A DNA stretch of 64,000 nucleotides from Anaerolineae bacterium. Its GTDB lineage: Bacteria > Chloroflexota > Anaerolineae > 4572-78 > J111. The stretch lies in NCBI GenBank assembly GCA_022071955.1, contig JAJVIM010000007.1, positions 386,427 to 450,426 on the forward strand. The letters are read 5' to 3'. Position 1 is the stretch's first letter, and each line of letters begins with the position of its first letter. Positions 32,793 through 41,886 of this stretch are shown here, one piece after another. The notes under the pieces were generated by a model. The model saw nothing but the letters and a program-made list of their open reading frames with translations. It searched no databases and was not told the DNA's origin. The position numbers and the translations under genes are program-made.

Positions 32793-34886
32793 GTGTATAA
32801 ATTTGATGTGCGCAGTCTTTCAACGCGAATGGTGCTGAGTTTTATCGGGTTGGTCATTTTAACAGCGATGGCCGCCGGGCTGCCGGCTGTTTGGCTGATC
32901 AGCCGTCAACTTAACCGGCAGGCGTGGGCGCAGGTACAGCAGGGCAGCCGGGCAACGCAGGCGTTGTATCACGCCCAAAGCCAGGAATTAGCCAACCTGG
33001 CCATGCTCACTGCCCAGCGCCCCACCCTGCAACAACTGCTGACCGATAACGACCAAAACGCGCTGGTCGCCTATCTGCGCACGCTACAGCCCAGCGAGGC
33101 GGTTGATGCACTTGTTATTTGCAATGCCGCCGGCGAGGTTGTTTCGCTGGCTGGCATTCCGCGCGGGGCCAGGCTGTGCGCGAGCGGTGATAGCGGCCCG
33201 TTTCAGGTATTTACCGGCAACGGTTCGCCCACCGAGGTGTGGCACGTGGCCGCTTACCCGCTGGTTCGCCCGGAGCTGCCGCAGCCCGACCGGGTGCTGG
33301 TAGCCCGGCTGCTGAATGACAGTTTTGCTCAGGAAATGCGCGCAAAAACCGGGCTGGAACATGTGGTGCGGGTCAATAATCAGCCGGTCGCTGCCAGTTT
33401 AAACAACTACAGCGATATTGTCACAGCGCCGCCCGACCATTCGCCCAACGGATCTTGGCAGCTTAATTTTTCGCTGGACAGCGTGCCTTATTTTGCCGTG
33501 GGTTTTTTGCTGAGCGACTCCCCAACGGCGGCCGATGATCGGGTTACCGCCGAGTCTGCGCTGCAGGTGGCCAACATTACAGCCTCTCAGCAAGAGCTGG
33601 TGCTAACCACCATTGCCAGCCTCATCATTATTGCGGCGCTGGGGTCGGTGGTGGGGGCGCTGCTGGCCCGGCAGATTAACCGGCCGCTGGCGCAACTGGC
33701 CCAGGCCACAAGCGTCGCCGGCAGCGGCAATTTGAGTACGCCGGTAGCCATTAATTCCGGCGTGCGCGAGGTAGATATGGTGGCTCAGGCGCTGGAACAG
33801 GCGCGGGTCGATCTGCGGCAGTCGCTGGCGGCGGTGCAGCAGGAAAAAGCGTGGACTGACCACCTGCTCGACTCGATTGTGGAAGGGGTGGTCACGCTCG
33901 ACGACCAGTGCCGCATCACCTTTTTTAGCCGCGGCGCGGAGCGGATTACCGGCCTGAGCCGCGACGAAGTGCTGCGCCGGCACTGCAATCAGGTATTTCC
34001 GCTGGTTGAGCCAGGCGCGGCCTTTAACCAGTGCATCCCGGCCTCCGGACAACAGGCCAAAGTGGTGGTCAATTTGCCGCCGGGCAGCCAAACGTCGCTG
34101 GCAATTACCGGCGCCCGGTTGCGCCCGCCCAACACGGAAGATGTGGCCGTGGCGTTGGTTTTTAGGGATGTGAGCAAAGAAGAGGCCGTGCACCGGCTGA
34201 TTGGCCATTTTCTGGCCAACGTGTCGCACGAATTCCGCACGCCGCTGTCGTCGCTGGCGGCCTCAATTGAGCTGCTGCTGGATGAAGCGCCGTCGCTGAG
34301 CGGGGCCGAACTCCAGCACTTGCTGATGGCTCTGCATTTGAGCACGCTCAGCCTGCACACGCTGGTGGACAACTTGCTGGAAGGGGCCAGCATCGAGGCC
34401 GGCCATTTTCGGGTTCACGTGCAAACCACCAACCTCACCAAAATCATCGCCGAAGCCATCCGCACCATTCAACCCCTGCTTGATAAACGCGACCAGCTTT
34501 TGGTGCTGGAACTGCCCACCACCCTGCCGCCCATCCGCGCCGATTTTCGGCGAACGGTGCAGGTGCTGGTCAATTTGCTATCTAACGCCAGCAAATATGG
34601 CCCCACCCAGGCCGAAATCACCGTCAGTGCGCGGGTGGCCGATGGACTGGTGCGGGTGGCCGTGGCCGATCAGGGGCCGGGCATCGCCCCGGAACACAAA
34701 GACGACCTGTTTAGAAAATTTGTTTACCCCAATCTGCCGGGTGGTAAAACGCAGTACGGGGCCGGGTTGGGGCTGCTGGTGGTTAAAGCGGTGGTCGATG
34801 CCCAGGGCGGGCAGGTGGGCGTGGAAGATCGACCCGACGGCGGTTCAATTTTTTGGTTTACTCTGGTAACGGAGCGTGAAAAATGA
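32793..34886 (+). CDS. Membrane sensor histidine kinase (HAMP-PAS-HisKA)
   Basis: A 697-residue sensor. TM1 (about residues 16-37), a large extracytoplasmic region (40-265), TM2 (about 268-292), HAMP (293-345), a PAS domain (LLDSIVEGVVTLDDQCRITF), HisKA with phospho-His479 in ANVSHEFRTPLSSL, and a HATPase domain (NLLSNASKYG, ADQGPGIAPEH, GAGLGLLVVKAVV). GTG 32793 is chosen because longer starts run into the upstream gene; GTG 32808 is possible. It overlaps the response-regulator start by 4 nt, which fixes them as cognate partners. The ligand is unknown. Confidence 0.9.
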   Translation: MYKFDVRSLSTRMVLSFIGLVILTAMAAGLPAVWLISRQLNRQAWAQVQQGSRATQALYHAQSQELANLAMLTAQRPTLQQLLTDNDQNALVAYLRTLQPSEAVDALVICNAAGEVVSLAGIPRGARLCASGDSGPFQVFTGNGSPTEVWHVAAYPLVRPELPQPDRVLVARLLNDSFAQEMRAKTGLEHVVRVNNQPVAASLNNYSDIVTAPPDHSPNGSWQLNFSLDSVPYFAVGFLLSDSPTAADDRVTAESALQVANITASQQELVLTTIASLIIIAALGSVVGALLARQINRPLAQLAQATSVAGSGNLSTPVAINSGVREVDMVAQALEQARVDLRQSLAAVQQEKAWTDHLLDSIVEGVVTLDDQCRITFFSRGAERITGLSRDEVLRRHCNQVFPLVEPGAAFNQCIPASGQQAKVVVNLPPGSQTSLAITGARLRPPNTEDVAVALVFRDVSKEEAVHRLIGHFLANVSHEFRTPLSSLAASIELLLDEAPSLSGAELQHLLMALHLSTLSLHTLVDNLLEGASIEAGHFRVHVQTTNLTKIIAEAIRTIQPLLDKRDQLLVLELPTTLPPIRADFRRTVQVLVNLLSNASKYGPTQAEITVSARVADGLVRVAVADQGPGIAPEHKDDLFRKFVYPNLPGGKTQYGAGLGLLVVKAVVDAQGGQVGVEDRPDGGSIFWFTLVTEREK

Positions 34887-35587
34887 AAGTACTGGTGGTT
34901 GATGACGATCTGGTTCTGTCGGATGTGGTGACGTTTACTTTGGAGCGGGAAGGGTTTAACGTAGTCCGCGCTTTTGATGGCGAAGCAGCGCTGCAAGTGT
35001 GGGAAGTTGAGCAACCAGATTTGATTGTGCTGGATGTTAATTTGCCCAAGCTCGATGGCTTTTCGGTGTGCCAGCGCATCCGGCGGCAATCCGATACGCC
35101 AATTTTGCTGCTCACCGTGCGCAGCGACGAGGACGATATAATTCGCGGCCTCAATTTGGGCGGCGATGATTACATTACCAAACCGTTCAGCCCGCGCCAA
35201 CTGATTGCCCGGGCGCAGGCTGTACTGCGCCGCGCCGGCCGAACCCCGGTACCGGCAGTGCGGCAGGCCGGTGACTTGCAACTGGACCCCAGCCGCCGTG
35301 AAGTCAGGCTCGCCGGCGGCGAACCGATTTCGCTCACCCCGCTGGAGAGCCAGTTGCTCGATTATTTGATGCTCAACGCCGGCCACGTGCTCACCACCGA
35401 TGCCATTATTGAGCGCGTTTGGGGCGCAGAGGGCGGCGACCGCGACGCGCTGCGTCAACTGGTGCGCCGGCTGCGCAGCAAAATTGCCCAGGCTGCCAAC
35501 CTGTCCGGCGTTGACGCCGCCGAAGCCCCCTTTGTTGAAACCGTGCCCGGTTTGGGGTACGGTCTCATTGTTCCCACTGCTGATTAA
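34883..35587 (+). CDS. OmpR/PhoB-family response regulator
   Basis: A 234-residue regulator. The receiver has the acidic pair in VVDDDLVL, phospho-acceptor Asp51 (LIVLDVNLPKLDG), switch Thr (LLLTVR) and Lys in YITKPFSP. The C-terminal winged helix (about 130-230) has LTPLESQLLDYLMLNAGHV and ALRQLVRRLRSKI. ATG overlaps the kinase stop (ATGA), so the pair is co-translated. Target genes are not evident; no adjacent transport or stress gene stands out. Confidence 0.94.
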   Translation: MKVLVVDDDLVLSDVVTFTLEREGFNVVRAFDGEAALQVWEVEQPDLIVLDVNLPKLDGFSVCQRIRRQSDTPILLLTVRSDEDDIIRGLNLGGDDYITKPFSPRQLIARAQAVLRRAGRTPVPAVRQAGDLQLDPSRREVRLAGGEPISLTPLESQLLDYLMLNAGHVLTTDAIIERVWGAEGGDRDALRQLVRRLRSKIAQAANLSGVDAAEAPFVETVPGLGYGLIVPTAD

Positions 35588-35689
35588 TCTGCCAATATCA
35601 CAAGCTTATCACGTGCTTATCACGCTGGCTGTCATTGGCCTCCGGTATCATTACCACAAAAGGCTACCCGAATCTGCGGGGCTGCGCCT

Positions 35690-35935
35690 GCGGCACGGGT
35701 GAAAATAGGGTAGGGGCGCTTCGCGAAGCGCCCCTACATTCGCAATTCGCTTATTTTTTATCGGAGTTTGATAGAACCGGGGGCGACACCAAAAAATGCC
35801 TGCCTCTGAGACAGGTGAAAATAGGGAGTCCAAAACTACAGTTTTGGACTCCTGCCGCAAACTTATGGAAGCCGGGACAGGGACGCACCCTGATTCCTGA
35901 ATCCCGACCTCTGCCCCCTATTTTTACAGGAGGAG
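35690..35935. repeat. Composite dispersed repeat with PAL-1, PAL-2 and RBS core
   Basis: The gap 35588-35938 holds a perfect 28-nt palindrome PAL-1 (35710-35737, half-site GTAGGGGCGCTTCG), ATTCGC-type units, and a segment with GAACCGGGGG/GACACCAA shared with 5480-5500. PAL-2 (35825-35852), CTGATTC-type heptamers (35890-35917) and a variant core ending AGGAGGAG (35919-35935) complete it. The last provides the RBS of the gene at 35939. No gene in the gap. Confidence 0.88.
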
Positions 35936-35938
35936 AAG

Positions 35939-36952
35939 ATGTTGGCTATGGCAAATCATCGGCACGAATATTTACAACTCGATTATCTTGTGGCCGAGTC
36001 TGGCCTGGCCCGGCTGCTGCCGGCTCCACTGGCGCTGCGCTACCGGGCGCTGCCCGTTGCCCGCGACGAAACGCGCATCACCGTGGCGATGGCCGACCCC
36101 GGCGATGAAGTGGCCTGCCGCGAAATCGCTGCCGCGTTGGGCACAGAAATCTATCCCGTTCAGGTTGAACCAAGCGTGATCGACTCGCTGCTGGCTCAGG
36201 TGTGGCCCAACGAAACCTCGCTGCGTTTTTTGGTTTACCACCAAAACAATCCGGCTCCCAACGAGGTACAGGCTTATGCACGCTATCTGGAAGGGGCGCT
36301 GCACGCGCAGCTAAACTATTTCCAAACTAAACCAGACCAACCGGGATCGGTTTCTGATTTGGCGACGGCCGCTTGCGGTCATGATTTGGTAGTGTTTGCC
36401 GAACCAGATCAATCGTTGGTGAAACGACTGCTGGTTGGCCCGCCGGGTTGCCAGGCCGCCGAACGGATCCCCACCTCGGTGCTGCTGGCCCGGCAGCCGC
36501 GCTGGCCCATCGAAAAAATCCTATTGGTCACGCGCGGCCAGGAAGGCGTCGATGACCAGGCCATCGACTGGCTGATTCGGCTGGTGCAGGCCACCAATGC
36601 GGCGGTAACGGTGCTGGGTATTGTCCTGCCAATGGCGGCGGTGTACCAGCGCGCGGTTACCCACCTGCCCGAAGGGCCAACCGGCTGGCTCACCACCGAT
36701 ACCCCGCTGGGGCGACAACTGGCGCACATTTCCAACCGCCTGCAAAACTGGCATATCGAAGGCGTGCTGCGGTTTCGGGAAGGCACGCCGGAGCAGCAAA
36801 TTCGGCGCGAAGTGGCCTACGACAATTACGACCTGATTGTGCTGGCGCCCGATCCCCGCGACTGGTGGCTGCGGCGGCTGATTGGCGAGCTGGTTGACCC
36901 GCTGCTGCACTGGATTGACCGGCCGGTGCTAATTGCCAAACCGGCCCGGTAA
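35939..36952 (+). CDS. MshEN-like domain fused to a universal-stress-protein-like domain
   Basis: A 337-residue cytoplasmic protein starting at ATG 35939 behind AGGAGGAG. Residues 15-85 resemble the N-terminal domain of GspE/MshE ATPases (RYRALPVARDETRITVAMAD), which in MshE binds cyclic di-GMP. Residues 95-335 look like one or two Usp-type domains (EKILLVTRGQEGVDDQAIDW at about 197-216, DLIVLAPDP near the C-terminus, PVLIAKPAR as the last strand). It has no ATPase domain. A nucleotide-sensing role is inferred from the parts. Confidence 0.72.
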   Translation: MLAMANHRHEYLQLDYLVAESGLARLLPAPLALRYRALPVARDETRITVAMADPGDEVACREIAAALGTEIYPVQVEPSVIDSLLAQVWPNETSLRFLVYHQNNPAPNEVQAYARYLEGALHAQLNYFQTKPDQPGSVSDLATAACGHDLVVFAEPDQSLVKRLLVGPPGCQAAERIPTSVLLARQPRWPIEKILLVTRGQEGVDDQAIDWLIRLVQATNAAVTVLGIVLPMAAVYQRAVTHLPEGPTGWLTTDTPLGRQLAHISNRLQNWHIEGVLRFREGTPEQQIRREVAYDNYDLIVLAPDPRDWWLRRLIGELVDPLLHWIDRPVLIAKPAR

Positions 36953-36984
36953 CCCGGGTTACCGCTAGGCAGTTCAATGTAAAA

Positions 36985-37165
36985 TGTGAAACGTGTTGCG
37001 GGTTACATAAACCATCACTTGTCACTCGTCATTGGTCATTCGTCATTCGTAAATCCAAAATCCAAAATCGTAAATCGTATTGCGTGTTGCGTAAAACGCG
37101 ATTTATACCCCGCTGACTCGCTCATTCGCAATTCGCTGTTCGCAATTCTCAATTCCCAAGCTGCC
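36985..37165. repeat. Short-unit repeat tract
   Basis: Units of CGTGTTGCG, CATTGGTCATTCGTCATTCG, AATCCAAAATCCAAAATCG, CTCGCTCATTCGC and CAATTCTCAATTC fill the gap 36953-37188. They match the tracts at 28160-28288 and 31900-32010. No RBS core ends this copy; the GT-C gene follows at 37189 without a clear Shine-Dalgarno. Confidence 0.8.
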
Positions 37166-37188
37166 GTACTTCGGCTAAAATAGCGGGT

Positions 37189-38727
37189 ATGAAACTGTCC
37201 ATTTCGCCGCCCGCGCTGTTGAGTGACCACGCCCGCGTAACCGTTAACCTGCAAGCCGTTGCCGCCGGGGTGGGGCTGCTGCTGCTTTTTGGCGCGCTGT
37301 GGGCGTTTCTGTTGTTTGCCTCGCCCAACCTGGCCGGCAACGACGACTATTTCCACATTAAATTTGCCCAGGTGATGCGCGAGCAGGGGTTGCGCCCCAA
37401 CTTCATCTGGCTGCCGCTGACCATCCTCAACGCCAACAGCTACGCCGACCACCATTTTTTGTACCACGTGCTGCTCATTCCCTTTGCCACCGGCAATCTG
37501 ATTATCGGGGCCAAATGGTCGGTGATTGTCTTTTCATCGCTGGCGTTTTGGATGGGCTGGCTGCTGCTGCGCGGGCAAAATGTCCCCTACGCGGCGCTGT
37601 GGGCGCTCGGTTTTTTTGCGTTGTCCGACGCGTTTTTGTACCGATTGAGCATGACCCGGGTGCAGGGGGTTTCGTTGCTGCTGCTGCTGCTGGCACTGCA
37701 CCTGCTGCTCACCCGCCGCCACGGCTGGCTGCTGCCGCTGGCATTTGCCTACACCTGGCTGTACGATGCTTTTCCGCTGTTTTTGGGAGTTGTTACAATT
37801 TACGTGGCGATAATGGCGCTGTTTGAGCGCCGGCTGTTGTGGCGGCCGCTGGTGTTGAGCCTGTTGGGCGTGGGGCTGGGGCTGCTGATCAACCCCTATT
37901 TTCCCTTCAATGTGATTTTTGTTTACCATCACTATCTGCCCAAAATTGTGGATATCGGTGCGGCCGATATTGAGGTGGGCAACGAATGGTATGCCTATTC
38001 CACGTGGGCGCTGGTAAAAAATTCCGGGCCAACGCTGGTTGTGCTGCTGGCCGGATCGCTGGCGCTGGGACTGCACAACCGCCGCATGGAGCCGGCCACG
38101 GCGGCGCTGTTTTTTGTGACGCTCTTTTTTGGGGCGTTGCTGTTCAAATCGCGCCGCTTTATTGAGTATTTTCCGGCGTTTGCGCTGCTTTTTTGCGCCG
38201 CAGCCTGGAAGCCGCTGCTGGCAAACTGGCAGCGACGTTCATTTGCCGCGCCACTGGCTTTGGCCAATCTGGTGCTGGCCGGCATGCTGCTCACCCTGCC
38301 GCAAGCCCGGGCCACGCTCATCGATACCACCTCGGCGCAGCGGTACGAGCAGGCCTCGGCCTGGCTGCAAGCCAACAGCGCGCCGGGCAGCCGCGTGTTT
38401 CAAAGTGACTGGGATGACTTTGCCCAGCTATTTTTTTACAACACCCACAACACCTACACGCTGGGGCTGGACCCAACCTACATGCATTTGTTTGACCCGG
38501 AGTTGTATCATCTGTGGCGCGATACCACCAGAGGCTGGGGGAACATTGGCCCGGTTATCAAGGAGAAATTTGCGGCCAGCTTTGCTTTAACGGACCTCAG
38601 CCAGCAGGGATTCATCGACAAAGCTGACCGCGACCCGTGGCTCAAACGGGTGTACGAGGATGAATATGCCATTATCTACCAGGTGCTGGATCAACCCGAC
38701 CCCGGCAAAAAAAGCTGGTACGATTGA
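37189..38727 (+). CDS. Polytopic membrane protein, GT-C glycosyltransferase-like
   Basis: A 512-residue protein with about ten TM helices. After TM1 the first outer loop has GNDDYFHIKFAQVM, a DD motif in the position where GT-C enzymes of the dolichyl/polyprenyl-phosphate-sugar type carry catalytic acids. The C-terminal 130 residues are soluble (ASAWLQANSAPGSRVFQSDW onward), as in many such enzymes. Specific substrate unknown. It ends 2 nt from the convergent ABC permease gene with no terminator between them. Confidence 0.75.
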   Translation: MKLSISPPALLSDHARVTVNLQAVAAGVGLLLLFGALWAFLLFASPNLAGNDDYFHIKFAQVMREQGLRPNFIWLPLTILNANSYADHHFLYHVLLIPFATGNLIIGAKWSVIVFSSLAFWMGWLLLRGQNVPYAALWALGFFALSDAFLYRLSMTRVQGVSLLLLLLALHLLLTRRHGWLLPLAFAYTWLYDAFPLFLGVVTIYVAIMALFERRLLWRPLVLSLLGVGLGLLINPYFPFNVIFVYHHYLPKIVDIGAADIEVGNEWYAYSTWALVKNSGPTLVVLLAGSLALGLHNRRMEPATAALFFVTLFFGALLFKSRRFIEYFPAFALLFCAAAWKPLLANWQRRSFAAPLALANLVLAGMLLTLPQARATLIDTTSAQRYEQASAWLQANSAPGSRVFQSDWDDFAQLFFYNTHNTYTLGLDPTYMHLFDPELYHLWRDTTRGWGNIGPVIKEKFAASFALTDLSQQGFIDKADRDPWLKRVYEDEYAIIYQVLDQPDPGKKSWYD

Positions 38728-38729
38728 GC

Positions 38730-41141
38730 CTACTGGTAGGCCAGGCTGTCGCGCACGCTGATGTGGGTGGCGTTGCGAGCCGGCACAATCGAAGCCAGAA
38801 TGGAAATAGCCAGAATGACGCCCAGCCAGATCAGCACCGCGCCGTAATTGTATTGAAAATCCAGATTGGCTTCAAACATGGCCTGCCCCAGCGCATTGGC
38901 CAGCGGCTGGGTAATAAACAGCGACAGCGGCACCGCCACGGCCCAACTGAACAACCCCTGCAGCACCCCCTCCATCATAAACATGCCCATAATGGTCGGC
39001 GTGCGCGCGCCAATGGCCCGCATCACCCCGATTTCACGGGTGCGCTCCACCACACTGATCGACAGCGAGCCCATCAGCCCAATGCCGCCCACCAGGGCCA
39101 CAATGACGGCCAGGGCCAGCAGCATATTGGTGGTAATAGCAAACTGGCTCTCGGCATCGGCCCTGTCTTGCGGGGTAGTGCCGGTTGAAAAAACATCGTA
39201 ATCCATGTTGCGCGCCGAGTAGGCATCTTTGAGCCGGGTGGCAATTTGGGTGATGTCGGCCGGGTGGTTGGTGCTGGTTTTTACCAGTAACCGCGAGCCA
39301 TCGTTGTGTTTTTTGGTGGCGCTGTACACCGCCTCTTGCGGGGCGTAAATCGGTTCGGCGTCAAACCCGCCGCCAAAAATCACCTGAAACAGCCCCACCA
39401 CCCGCCAGTCCGAATCGCCCAGCTCAAACATATTCAGGGTGATGGTATCGCCTACGCTGATGCCGTTGTCATCGGCGGTGTCTTTGCTGATGACAACCAC
39501 GCGCTCGTCGCCGGGTTGCAGCCAGCGACCGGCCACAATCAGCGGCGCGTACATGGTGCTGCCCAGCGGAATACCCACCACCTGCGCGCCTACGCCGGCT
39601 TCTTTGGTGCGCTGGCCTTCTTTCAAAATAGAGGCCGATTGGGTGAACCAGACCTCCGTTTCTTCCACGCCGGTCACGTCGCGGGCCATCGCTTTAACGC
39701 GGTCAACCCGTTGCGGGTCTTCAAAGCCAATGCGGATGTCAAAACCGCGGCGGCCTAATTCGTTGTCCAGCGTGGTATTCACCGATGACGACAGGCTCAT
39801 CACAATCAAAAACATCCCGCCGGCGGCAATCAGGGCCAGTTGGGTAAGGATGAGCCGGCCTTTGCGCCGGAACATATTGCCCAGCGCCACGGCATAGGGC
39901 GCCGAAAGCAGCCGCCGGCCCAGCCGCTCTACGGACCGGTCAAAACTGCTGGCCCCAAACTTGCCGCTGCCCAGCCCGTAACTGGCAATGGCCTGCCGCA
40001 CGGTAATGGCCGCGCCGTTGAGCACCGGCAGCAGCGCCGCCAACAAAGGAATGATTGTGGCGGCCAAAATCTGGAACGTTACCGCCCGGCTGGAAATCTG
40101 GAAGGTTTCGTAATCAATATTGAACAGGTTTAGGAACCAACGGCTCAGATCGTAGGCCACCACCGCGCCCAGCGGCAACGAAATTAAAAAGGCCAGCAGC
40201 CCGTAGGCAAAAACGGTGGTCAGGTAAATTTTTAATATCGAGCCGGTACTGCCGCCGATGGCTTTGATAATCCCAATCTGGTGGGTTTGCTGGGTGATGA
40301 TGGCGGTCATGGTGTTGGTGACCAAAATCACGCTCATAATCAGCGAGATCACCGCCAGAATTTGCAGCACCAAATTGATGCCTTCCACAAACATGCGGCC
40401 CCAGTGCTCGTTGGGGTCCTGGTACGAGGTAAAGGCCACGCCGACATCCTCTTTGGCCAGCCGGTCTTTAATCTCCGAGGCGATCTCGCGGGCAAATTCT
40501 GCGCTGTAGGGGGTAACGCGCACAAACAACCCACCAAAACGACCCTCTTTTACGTTGAAGCGTTCCATGGCCGGGGCATCGGCAAAAAATACGGCGTCGC
40601 CGCCAAATTGGGGCGGCTCAACAAAATTGTGGCGGATTTTGCCAGAAATCGTCAGCGTGCGGTCCGATTTGTCAGTTTCAAAAATCACCGAGTCGCCAAT
40701 ATCAATGCCAAAATGCTGGCTCGACAACCGCTCGATGCCCAAATGATCTTTGTGCGGCCATTCGCCTTCTTTGAGCTGGAGGATGTCGTAAGTCTGGTTT
40801 TCGTAGTCGTCGCGGTTGATCAGCCGGGCCGCCTGCCACTCGTCGTCGGGGTGGAGTTTGTAGCGAACGGCGACTTCGTTGGTCACCTCAATATCTTCCA
40901 CGCCCTTTATTTTTTTGAGCCGGTCGGCGGTGTCGCGGTCAATATCGCCTTGCAGGGCCATAAAAATGTGGGAAGGGACGACCGCCTGGTGGGCGGTGTC
41001 CATGCCGGTGAGCAACTGGTCAACCATGCCAAACGTTGCGCCAATGGCCGATACGCCGGCGGCGATGCTCAGCACGGCCAGCACCGTGCGCACTTTGTTA
41101 TCCCACAAATCAGACCAGACTTTGCGCCAGATCACACTCAT
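38730..41141 (-). CDS. ABC transporter permease with two FtsX domains (MacB/LolC type)
   Basis: An 803-residue protein. It has an N-terminal TM anchor (TVLAVLSIAAGVSAIGATFG) and an extracytoplasmic MacB-PCD-like region (about 50-240). A first FtsX unit has three helices (LQILAVISLIMSVILVTNTM, then IGIIKAIGGSTGSI). A fourth helix block follows near 395-415, a second N-half (MFRRKGRLILTQLALIAAGG), a second outer domain, and a second FtsX unit ending near 795 (ISVVERTREIGVMRAIGART). The double-FtsX layout fits mechanotransmission exporters. It abuts the ATPase gene with no gap. Confidence 0.92.
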   Translation of the reverse strand: MSVIWRKVWSDLWDNKVRTVLAVLSIAAGVSAIGATFGMVDQLLTGMDTAHQAVVPSHIFMALQGDIDRDTADRLKKIKGVEDIEVTNEVAVRYKLHPDDEWQAARLINRDDYENQTYDILQLKEGEWPHKDHLGIERLSSQHFGIDIGDSVIFETDKSDRTLTISGKIRHNFVEPPQFGGDAVFFADAPAMERFNVKEGRFGGLFVRVTPYSAEFAREIASEIKDRLAKEDVGVAFTSYQDPNEHWGRMFVEGINLVLQILAVISLIMSVILVTNTMTAIITQQTHQIGIIKAIGGSTGSILKIYLTTVFAYGLLAFLISLPLGAVVAYDLSRWFLNLFNIDYETFQISSRAVTFQILAATIIPLLAALLPVLNGAAITVRQAIASYGLGSGKFGASSFDRSVERLGRRLLSAPYAVALGNMFRRKGRLILTQLALIAAGGMFLIVMSLSSSVNTTLDNELGRRGFDIRIGFEDPQRVDRVKAMARDVTGVEETEVWFTQSASILKEGQRTKEAGVGAQVVGIPLGSTMYAPLIVAGRWLQPGDERVVVISKDTADDNGISVGDTITLNMFELGDSDWRVVGLFQVIFGGGFDAEPIYAPQEAVYSATKKHNDGSRLLVKTSTNHPADITQIATRLKDAYSARNMDYDVFSTGTTPQDRADAESQFAITTNMLLALAVIVALVGGIGLMGSLSISVVERTREIGVMRAIGARTPTIMGMFMMEGVLQGLFSWAVAVPLSLFITQPLANALGQAMFEANLDFQYNYGAVLIWLGVILAISILASIVPARNATHISVRDSLAYQ

Positions 41142-41882
41142 TTAATACCCCGTCCAGCTTGTGCCGCCGCCAATGTATTCGTCGCGGGTAATTTTGCCGT
41201 TGGTAATTTCTACCACGCGCGGCACCCGCCGGGCCAGCTCCTTGTCGTGGGTAACCATCAACATCGATTTCCCGCCTTCAACCAGCTTGGAAAACAGCTC
41301 AAACACATCCTGCGCGGTGCGGGAGTCGAGGTTGCCGGTCGGTTCGTCGCCTACCAGCAGCGGCGGGTCGTTGGCCAGCGCCCGGGCAATGGCGGCGCGC
41401 TGCTGCTGCCCGCCGGAAACCATGCTGGGCAGTTTATCGGCCTGGTCTCCCAGATCCACAATTTCAAGCAGGTGCATAGCCCGGTCCCGGCGCTCTTTGG
41501 CCGAATATTTGTTGGCAAAGTCCATCGGCAAAATAACGTTTTGCAGCAAGCTCAACGCCGGCAGCATCTGAAAAAACTGAAAAATGATGCCGACATTTTC
41601 GCCGCGCCAGGCGGCCATCTGGTTTTCTGACATTTTGATGAGATTGCGCCCGGTCACCACCACCTCTCCGGCCGAAGGGCGGTCGATGCCGGTGATCATG
41701 TTGAGCAGGGTTGATTTGCCGTTGCCCGATGGCCCGACTATCGAAACAAACTCACCTTTTTTTACGTCAAAAGAAATGCCTTTGAGGATGGTTACTTCGC
41801 CGTCGCCTACTTTAAAGCTTTTGACCACATCCTTGATCTGGACAATGTATTCGTACCCATTTTTTTGGTTTTTATTAAACAT
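41142..41882 (-). CDS. ABC transporter ATP-binding protein (MacB/LolD type)
   Basis: A 246-residue ATPase. Walker A is GPSGNGKST, the Q-loop region is GIIFQFFQMLPALSLLQNV, the signature is MVSGGQQQR, Walker B is LLVGDEPTGNLD, and the H-loop is MVTHDKELA. These are the type VII (MacB/LolD/FtsE-like) family features. It drives the double-FtsX permease encoded immediately downstream. It starts 4 nt after the stop of the pseudo-phosphofructokinase gene, so the three are very likely co-translated. Confidence 0.95.
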   Translation of the reverse strand: MFNKNQKNGYEYIVQIKDVVKSFKVGDGEVTILKGISFDVKKGEFVSIVGPSGNGKSTLLNMITGIDRPSAGEVVVTGRNLIKMSENQMAAWRGENVGIIFQFFQMLPALSLLQNVILPMDFANKYSAKERRDRAMHLLEIVDLGDQADKLPSMVSGGQQQRAAIARALANDPPLLVGDEPTGNLDSRTAQDVFELFSKLVEGGKSMLMVTHDKELARRVPRVVEITNGKITRDEYIGGGTSWTGY

Positions 41883-41886
41883 AAGG

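Noticed and set aside
40281..41630. A 449-codon plus-strand frame over the ABC genes
   Set aside because: Antisense shadow of the permease and ATPase, which have complete motifs.
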